Of a stretch of 64,000 nucleotides of DNA, positions 58,801-64,000 are shown piece by piece. Location of the stretch: contig CH003412.1 in assembly GCA_000149265.1 (NCBI GenBank), positions 2,430,140-2,494,139 of the forward strand. Direction: 5' to 3'. The notes under the pieces are model-generated. The model had not been told where the DNA came from. It did not search any database and saw only the letters and a program-made list of their open reading frames with translations. Source of the stretch: Ciona savignyi. Taxonomy: Eukaryota > Chordata > Ascidiacea > Phlebobranchia > Cionidae. Numbering within the stretch: position 1 is the stretch's first letter; the number at the start of each line of letters is the position of its first letter. Position numbers and translations under genes: made by a program.

Positions 58801-61800
58801 CACTATAACTAGTACTGCCTGAGGATTACACTACTACCAGGACAAATTATGATAGAGCCAATATGGATGAGACAAATTTCTAAAACACCGCCATTGTCTA
58901 TTGCATAGTGTTCAGCTTGTCGTATTGATAACATCATACGTATTTTATAAGTGTTTAAGGACATTTTTATAAACCAAAACTTTAAATCTAGCATATAAAA
59001 GCAAAAATCACCACAACAGTCTATTTATAAAACTCATATAATGACTTACACGATGTATAGAAATATAAATAAAACTCATAAGCACATATGCATTGCTTAG
59101 CAATATAAATAAAACTCATAAGCCACATATGCATTGCTTAGCAATATAAATAAAGTTCATAAGAACATATACATTATATAAGCAAAGCAATATTGTAGAT
59201 TGAAAGTGCGTCAGAGTTTGTGTGGCAATCCCCAACTCCGACACAGATTGGGATGATGAGAAGAAACACTGCTTCGCCAACATTTGTGATGCTCAGTTCG
59301 TATATTCCTACGAATACCTCGGAAATACTCCCAGACTCGTCATTACACCTCTAACTGACAGGTGGCTGTTAGTTTAAATTACAGTTGTTTTTCTGAGTGA
59401 TTTACATAATGGTAAAAAAGCGAAGAATTTTTTTTGTTTATATTTAAATACATTGATCTATTTGTAATTGAAAAATATAGTAACATTTCTATGTTTCAAA
59501 ATTAAAAATAAATTTTATTGCCTTTATTTTATTTCAGAGTTTGCAGTTTTATTTTTTGAGGATTGCAAAATTATTAGTACCTCCGTATCGGTATTATAAA
59601 TTAGTGGGATTAGCTATAAGATCAATGTTTAATAGAATTTGAATGTCTCTATAGTAAACCGCCAAAATATTGATTTTTATACCAACCACATGCCGAAATT
59701 GATATTAATCCCTAACCACCCAAACAGCAATAAGTTTCAAACAGACTTGTATGTAAAACCAATATTTTAAACCTGCGACTGTAGGGAAATCCGCATTTTA
59801 CGAAGTCTGTATTATTTGTACACAGTTAAAAATTTGGTGTTTAATCTTCATAACTCAAATATGAAACAGTTTAAAAAACAACATTGATATCGACCTTTGC
59901 AGATGCTACATAACGTTGACCCAATCCCTGCATCTCATCATGGGGGGAGCCCCTGCTGGCCCGGCAGGAACAGGCAAAACTGAGACGACGAAAGATCTCG
60001 CCCGCTCCCTTGGTATCATGGTGTATGTGTTCAACTGTTCGGAGCAGATGGACTATAAGTCGATCGGTAATATATACAAGGGGTTGGCGCAAACTGGGGC
60101 TTGGGGATGTTTCGATGAGTTTAACAGGATCTCAGTGGAAGTGCTCTCTGTGGTTGCCGTGCAGGTTGGTCTTGTCAAGATTTTTTAAGTGGCTTTTAAA
60201 ATAGGAGCATTATCCTGTAGTAGAAGGAACAAACTTCACAAAACGGACTTTATGCTGAAATAGTGGTTTATAAAATAGGATACGGTTGATCGCCAGGGTC
60301 TGTCAAGTGCCTCGCTGTACACCAACTAACTGGCAGTCTTACTTTTAATCCCACCTACCTTTGACTGATGACCCCAAAAGCTATCATTAGTGACCTGAAT
60401 ATACACATTGAAAATTACAACAATATCCAACAAATTACAATCATTTTTAAAAACAATGCAATTGCGTCCTCAACCTAACTGTAAGGATGCGGTGGTATGC
60501 TTATGATCATTTTGAACTTTTCCACCAATGGTTAAAAATGACTTTTTCAGGTAAAATCGATCCAAGATGCGATTCGGTTCAAAAAGAAGAGGTTCATCTT
60601 CCAAGGGGAGGAGATATCCCTCATACCCACTGTTGGCATCTTTATCACCATGAACCCAGGCTATGCTGGAAGGACTGAACTGCCTGAAAATTTGAAGGTG
60701 AACAATTTGTTCTTGTTTTTTTTACTCAAATACTGTAAAGGGTTATGCATTTGTTTTATTTCAAAAAGATTTTCAATTAGTATAGGTTACTCCTTTAGAT
60801 CCACTGGTATAAAAAACAGAAAAGGGGATTATAGCACTGGCAATATTTAAATTATCTTGTGTTTACAGTCCTTTTACCTGAGCTTTTGGAGTGTGTTAAA
60901 TTTAAACCGCTGATAAGCTATTGGCTGGTTTTGATCCCACTAACTCTAAGCTTGTATTCCAACATGATTATGTATGAGTGAACCACAAGGTTTAATTCCT
61001 TTTAACTGCCCATTCATTGTTCTGTGTGATTGCTCCTCCATGATATAACAAGTCCACGTCATCATGTGCTCCATAGGCTTTGTTCCGACCGTGCGCCATG
61101 GTGGTCCCTGATTTCGAGCTGATTTGCGAGATCATGTTGGTGGCTGAGGGCTTCCTGGAGGCGAGGATCTTAGCGAGGAAGTTCATCACTCTCTACACTC
61201 TCTGCAAGGAGCTTCTCTCCAAACAGGACCACTACGATTGGGGCTTGCGCGCTATCAAGTCCGTGCTTGTAGTGGCGGGCTCGTTGAAAAGAAGCGACAA
61301 AACAAGACCCGAGGAACAGGTCAGGATAGGGTACTCGGTTTTATCTGTGGTACCCATTTTGATATTATTTTTTATTGTGTGCATACAATACTTTTTGTCA
61401 GGTGTCGGGTAATCATCAAACTACCTATAGTCCATAGCCTGGGTTGCTGGAGAACTATGGTGCCATTTCTCATACATGGGAAAACCCTAGCCATGTTGAC
61501 CTAAACATGGGGCAAACTAGTGACAATGACCCCATTGACGTCTGCTAAATTGGGTCCAAGTTCAACTCTCATTTTGCCTTTTTTAGATTTTTTTATCCAC
61601 AGTTTCTGTCCTTTTAAATATAGCATTTTATGGATCAAAACAAGTAATAAACAACGAACTAATACATTTCCATTTTCCAACCAATACATCCTCTCCCTGT
61701 CACCTTACGATAGGTGCTGATGCGAGCTCTTCGTGACTTCAACATCCCGAAGATCGTGACAGATGACATGCCGGTATTCATGGGACTCATCGGGGATCTG

Positions 61801-63409
61801 TTCCCTGCACTGGACGTCCCACGTAAACGGGATCTCGATCTTGAGAAAATGTGCAGACAAGCGGTGCATGTAAGTAGGAAACAGTTTTATCTTTTATAAA
61901 ATCTGTTTCATTCTAGCATCGTATTGTTACGTGGGAGTAAGTACCTTATGGGAAGAGAGCAGTAATCCAACCACAGAATCTATTGCAAAAGCCGGCAACT
62001 TACAGCCTTGTCTAGCCCGCTTAGCAATGTCATATAGTTAGGAGTCCTGTTACAAGTTGTAATCTATTATACCTAAATATGGATGTAATCTAATAAGAAT
62101 TCCTTAAATTTGATAATTTTTCCTAAACGATAAAATTGAGACTTAGCAAAATTTGAATTGTGCCCACAGATAATCCCAGAGATATATATTTTCTTTGGAA
62201 TACCATTTTAAAAGTACAAATTTCACTCCCCAAGTTCCCCCTTTTCCCCTCCACATTCTACATATTTTAACCCCACATTCTGCCAGGATTTAAAGCTACA
62301 AGCGGAAGACAACTTTGTGTTGAAGCTGGTGCAGCTTGATGAGTTGTTGTTCGTACGACATTCAGTGTTTGTGATTGGGAATGCTGGAACAGGGAAGACA
62401 CAGGTACTTATAAACATCACATATTAATTGACATACCAGTTTATCTATTAGTTTTATTGCTTTATCCTTTTCGTGTCATTTTTTATAAGTCTGGCCGTTA
62501 ACTCATAAAAAGTGTTGTCGTCTGCTGGTAGCTAAAGGGATTGTATGACAATTACGTATGTAATAATGCCCCTTGCTATTTCCCATTTACAGAGATAATT
62601 CATGAATATCCTGTTGAGCATCTTGTTTCCATTATGTTGTCAGTTACCGCTAAAACTCAAGAAATGGTACACTGATTTAGTGATTTGTGTGTATACTAAA
62701 TAAGTTACTGTAACAAGCTTACTTATTCGCTTAACTCTACCATAACCCCTCTCCAGGTGCTGAAATCGCTGATGAAATGCTACCAGAACATGAAACGGCG
62801 TCCGATATGGGTCGATCTCAACCCGAAAGCCGTGACCAACGACGAGTTGTTTGGAATCATCAACCCAGCCACGCGTGAGTGGAAGGATGGGTTGTTCTCC
62901 ACTGTGATGAGAGATCTGTCGAACGTGACGCACAACGGGCCCAAGTGGATCGTGTTGGATGGTGACATCGACCCCATGTGGATTGAATCGCTCAACACAG
63001 TCATGGATGACAACAAAGTAATTTAATGCTTGTTCTACTGCATTTTCCCAATTTTGCTGCCCATTACCACTCCCATCTCTACTACCCATAACAACCCTTT
63101 TATTATACATTACACCCATCTTTACTGCCATTACAACTACTCTACTGCCCATAAAAACCCTTCAACTCCTCTTTACAATTACTCTACTGCCCGTTACAAC
63201 CCTTCTCTTCTACATTACACCATCGTAATTATCACTAAATCACTACCCCCACCCAGGTGCTGACACTCGCCAGTAACGAGCGAATCCCTCTCACCCCATC
63301 CATGAGGCTGTTGTTTGAGATCAGCAACCTCAGAACTGCCACCCCTGCCACAGTGTCGAGAGCTGGTATCCTTTATCTCAACCCAGCAGATCTTGGATGG
63401 AATCCTGTG
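37883..63409 (+). CDS. DNAH9/11/17-like: Axonemal outer-arm beta-class dynein heavy chain, N-terminal half (continues past the window)
   Basis: This is the motor heavy chain of the ciliary and flagellar outer dynein arm. It hydrolyses ATP at AAA1 to slide doublet microtubules, with its tail docked to intermediate chains and other heavy chains. Forty-five visible exons, nearly all phase 0 after exon 7, give about 2,240 residues plus roughly 36 hidden in the gap, out of about 4,460 in the family. The start ATG at 37883 has a good context (AAGATGG). Blocks typical of the DNAH9/11/17 group are seen: [10 protein letters not shown] in the tail, [31 protein letters not shown] in the linker, [13 protein letters not shown] at AAA1 and GNAGTGKTQ at AAA2. 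I cannot separate DNAH9, 11 and 17 by eye; a tunicate may have a pre-duplication gene. There are three apparent one-base frame errors and one gap (listed separately). AAA3-6, stalk and microtubule-binding domain are beyond the window. Confidence 0.95.
39180..39412 (-). repeat. Two tandem tRNA-like repeat heads, second family
   Basis: On the minus strand there are two adjacent copies of a segment that starts with an A-box-like 'tgtggccggatggttaag' (or 'tgtggccaaatagtttaa') and ends with a B-box-like 'gggtttgaaac' (or 'gggttcgaaac'), about 95-105 bp each. They differ from the SINE at 35030 and look like a second tRNA-related repeat with extra sequence between the boxes. They lie in dynein intron 3. 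Confidence 0.5.
41540..41589 (+). repeat. Duplicated exon-intron border at dynein exon 8
   Basis: The 21-bp string ttaatagaagtggtaagatta occurs at 41540-41560, where it spans the real donor, and again at 41569-41589 inside the intron, a period of 29 bp. Use of the second donor would add 29 bases and shift the frame, so the first is taken as the real exon end. Confidence 0.8.
42540..42805 (+). repeat. Diverged SINE copy in dynein intron 10
   Basis: Plus-strand order follows the reference: a head remnant, 'gactgtgtccttggccaaagcactta', 'cattaactgaaccacag', 'aataggttct', 'acaatacaatagctctgttaaccc', 'aagtaatctaacaattatg' and the end 'cccatccccggtgataaacac'. The copy stops about 20 bp before the exon 11 acceptor. 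Confidence 0.65.
45400..45505 (+). repeat. SINE 5' fragment
   Basis: Contains 'aaaggttgtgaaatcgaaacctg' (B-box region), 'gactagttgcatctttaggcgaggcacttaacacacattgcctgagcccaatgg'. The 3' half is missing. In dynein intron 16. Confidence 0.55.
47101..47220. repeat. Minisatellite, 20-bp unit, six copies
   Basis: Exactly six 20-bp units of tctggcaatctaaagctata with a few substitutions (aact for aatc, tgtc for ggc). It ends 40 bp before the acceptor of dynein exon 21. Confidence 0.92.
49681..49870 (+). repeat. Threefold tandem repeat forming the 3' splice region of exon 26
   Basis: Three units of about 60-66 bp share 'cttgtatac', 'gagcttaaacctccaaaccttacacctt' and a pyrimidine-rich end. The third unit ends exactly in the functional acceptor ctctccag of exon 26 (starts 49871); the first two end in 'ccccctatcac' and 'cccctatatcac' and lack the final AG. 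Confidence 0.88.
50938..51155 (-). repeat. SINE copy in dynein intron 27
   Basis: Minus strand: head 'agatagcttagtggttacagcg' and B-box-like 'gaaatcgaaac'-type sequence near 51085-51140, then 'atggttgtgtc', 'cttgaacccagtgggttaatgggtta'. The 3' end is cut off. The head is well preserved. Confidence 0.65.
52398..53478. mobile_element. Non-autonomous piggyBac-like element, about 1.08 kb
   Basis: The element is flanked by TTAA at 52394-52397 and 53479-53482, the obligate piggyBac target. The left end CTCTTTCACTCCC and the reverse complement of the right end, ATCTTTCCGTCCC, match at 10 of 13 positions. Close to the right end lies a perfect 9-bp inverted repeat, CCAACTCGC...GCGAGTTGG (53442-53467). 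It accounts for most of the unusually long intron 29 (1,491 bp). It encodes no recognisable transposase. The family call is inference. Confidence 0.55.
53505..53630 (-). repeat. SINE fragment next to the piggyBac-like element
   Basis: Minus strand shows 'gggcattttgcggacatcccctgaacccagttatttgatgggtta' and a head remnant near 53590-53625. It occupies the stretch just before exon 30. Confidence 0.5.
53838..54022 (+). repeat. 5'-truncated SINE copy, relatively young
   Basis: Matches the reference closely over 'gcaggtttgaaagtggtcgctagctag', 'gggcaaggcaattaacagacattg', 'accaaattgaaggaacgtgtctatc' and the end 'ttttcccattcaaaaggataaacataaatatcctatcct', with an internal deletion of the pre-3' block. 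Confidence 0.75.
55715..55815. other. Assembly gap (run of N)
   Basis: About 101 undetermined bases inside the dynein linker. Exon 33 runs into it on the left in frame with SKRFD. By family comparison about 36 codons are missing before exon 34 at 56216. The number of Ns is probably nominal. Confidence 0.98.
57395..57640 (+). repeat. SINE copy in dynein intron 35
   Basis: Plus strand: 'aggtttaaaacttgttactggc', 'cggttgtgtccatgggcatggcacttaatggtcattgcttgaacccagcagattaattgattctact', 'catacacaacattgcaatagc', 'gaggtgatctgatggattgcc', and the end 'catttaaggggataagcatgaatataatatcct'. Only the A-box part of the head is lost. Confidence 0.78.
59059..59182. repeat. Threefold 41-bp tandem repeat with AATAAA in each unit
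   Basis: Units of about 41 bp ('caatataaataaaactcataagccacatatgcattgctta' type; third copy diverged) end 16 bp before the exon 38 start at 59199. Each unit carries a poly(A) signal hexamer: 59068, 59108 and 59149. Confidence 0.88.
59199..61869 (+). other. Dynein exons 38-42 (AAA1, catalytic ATPase)
   Basis: Exons 59199-59361, 59903-60164, 60551-60697, 61077-61319, 61714-61869. The Walker A motif GPAGTGKT is near residue 1847 (assuming 36 residues in the gap), with Lys and Thr intact, and the Walker B is [10 protein letters not shown]. Sensor-type [19 protein letters not shown] and the [13 protein letters not shown] block [20 protein letters not shown] follow. This is the main ATP hydrolysis site of the motor. 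Exon 38 needs two one-base corrections to read through (see findings). Confidence 0.93.
62500..62625 (+). repeat. SINE 3' remnant
   Basis: 'gtatgacaattacgtatgtaataatgccccttgctatttcccatttacagagataattcatgaatatcctgtt' follows the last third of the SINE consensus in dynein intron 43. Confidence 0.5.
63045..63235. repeat. Pyrimidine-rich degenerate tandem repeat in dynein intron 44
   Basis: Repeats built from 'ctactgcccattacaaccctt' and 'ctcttctacattacacc' fill nearly the whole 239-bp intron between exons 44 and 45, giving a very long pyrimidine-rich run before the acceptor at 63256. Confidence 0.7.
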
Positions 63410-64000
63410 GTAAGTGCATCTGTAAACCAGAGCCATGGCACACTACTGTGCGCAAAACACAGCTGGGTGTGCCGGTGGAAAATAATATTTTTAAACAGTT
63501 TTTACCAAACAAAAAGGATTTTACTTTTTGCAATTTTAAATATTACGGCTATCAGACACTTCACTAATATAATATCAAATGTATATGAATAGCTTGTCAG
63601 AAGACCTCCCATTGTACATTTTTGACTACAATGTGACGTCAAATTTTTTAAATCTGCTTCGAGTGAAAAAAGGTTGCAAAGCACTGCTGTAAGCATATGT
63701 GTTTGATGTACCAATTCCTCAAGTGATAAGTTTCATTGTTCTTTCTCATTCATATGAATTAAACATGAATCAGCTAGATCAGGCATGTGCAAAATATACC
63801 CTGATCTGGCCCGCAGACTGTATCTAACCATCACTGTAATGTGGCAGCCAGAGTTCAAATTACTTCTTGACAACTTTGATCAACCACAACTGCCTCATTG
63901 ACTTCACTAGATATTGAATTAAATGATAAATCCATTATGTATATTTTGGTCATATTCTTTGTAAATTTTAAGAGTTATTACTTGCATTGGTGAATAAATA
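63410..64000 (+). other. Dynein intron 45, open at the right edge
   Basis: Starts with GTAAGT after exon 45. No further exon with dynein similarity was found before the window ends. Short frames here have no support. Confidence 0.7.

Larger units (their letters stand above)
62287..63409 (+). other. Dynein exons 43-45 (AAA2)
   Basis: Exons 62287-62403, 62757-63017, 63257-63409. The P-loop GNAGTGKTQ is near residue 2128; then [29 protein letters not shown], the Walker B region [24 protein letters not shown], and [24 protein letters not shown]2 binds ATP without fast hydrolysis in axonemal dyneins. Exon 45 ends with a good donor (GTAAGT) at 63410, so the gene continues to the right. Confidence 0.93.

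Noticed and set aside
63030-63263. 77-codon frame rich in Tyr, Thr and Pro
   Set aside because: Translation of the pyrimidine-rich tandem repeat in dynein intron 44.

Overview
The window is nuclear DNA from an animal, most probably a sea squirt of the genus Ciona. The evidence is many short GT-AG introns, three animal genes whose exons splice together in frame, and a recurrent tRNA-headed SINE with a pentanucleotide tail of the kind known from Ciona. The species call is inference. One assembly gap lies at 55715-55815.

Layout, all genes on the + strand. (1) 242-14919: a complete CHTF18/Ctf18 gene, the large subunit of the alternative clamp loader that loads PCNA and supports sister-chromatid cohesion. 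I can join 21 exons in phase into about 990 residues. Intron 9 holds a 5'-truncated, frameshifted RNase H-bearing LINE in antisense. (2) 14920-28226: about 13.3 kb with no gene I can support. It carries SINE fragments, a small tandem repeat and a 484-bp hAT-like MITE with an 8-bp target duplication. (3) 28227-36230: a secreted/cell-surface gene with a signal peptide, LDL-receptor class A modules, Thr/Ser-rich linkers, one EGF module and a hydrophobic C-terminus that looks like a GPI-anchor signal. A separate stop-containing exon (30320-31200) in the matching phase predicts a second, soluble form. (4) 37883 to beyond the right edge: the N-terminal half (about 2,270 residues, 45 visible exons) of an axonemal outer-arm beta-class dynein heavy chain (DNAH9/11/17 group). 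It runs through tail, linker and AAA1 into AAA2, and the rest of the motor lies outside the window.

The three genes belong to different processes (DNA replication and cohesion, cell surface, ciliary motility) and nothing shows that they work together. I found no RNA gene, CRISPR or operon. The observations most worth a second look are: the predicted soluble versus GPI-anchored isoform choice; three one-base frame errors flanking the assembly gap in the dynein gene, probably sequence errors; two non-autonomous DNA transposons recognisable by their ends (hAT-like and piggyBac-like); and short tandem arrays lying just upstream of several dynein 3' splice sites.
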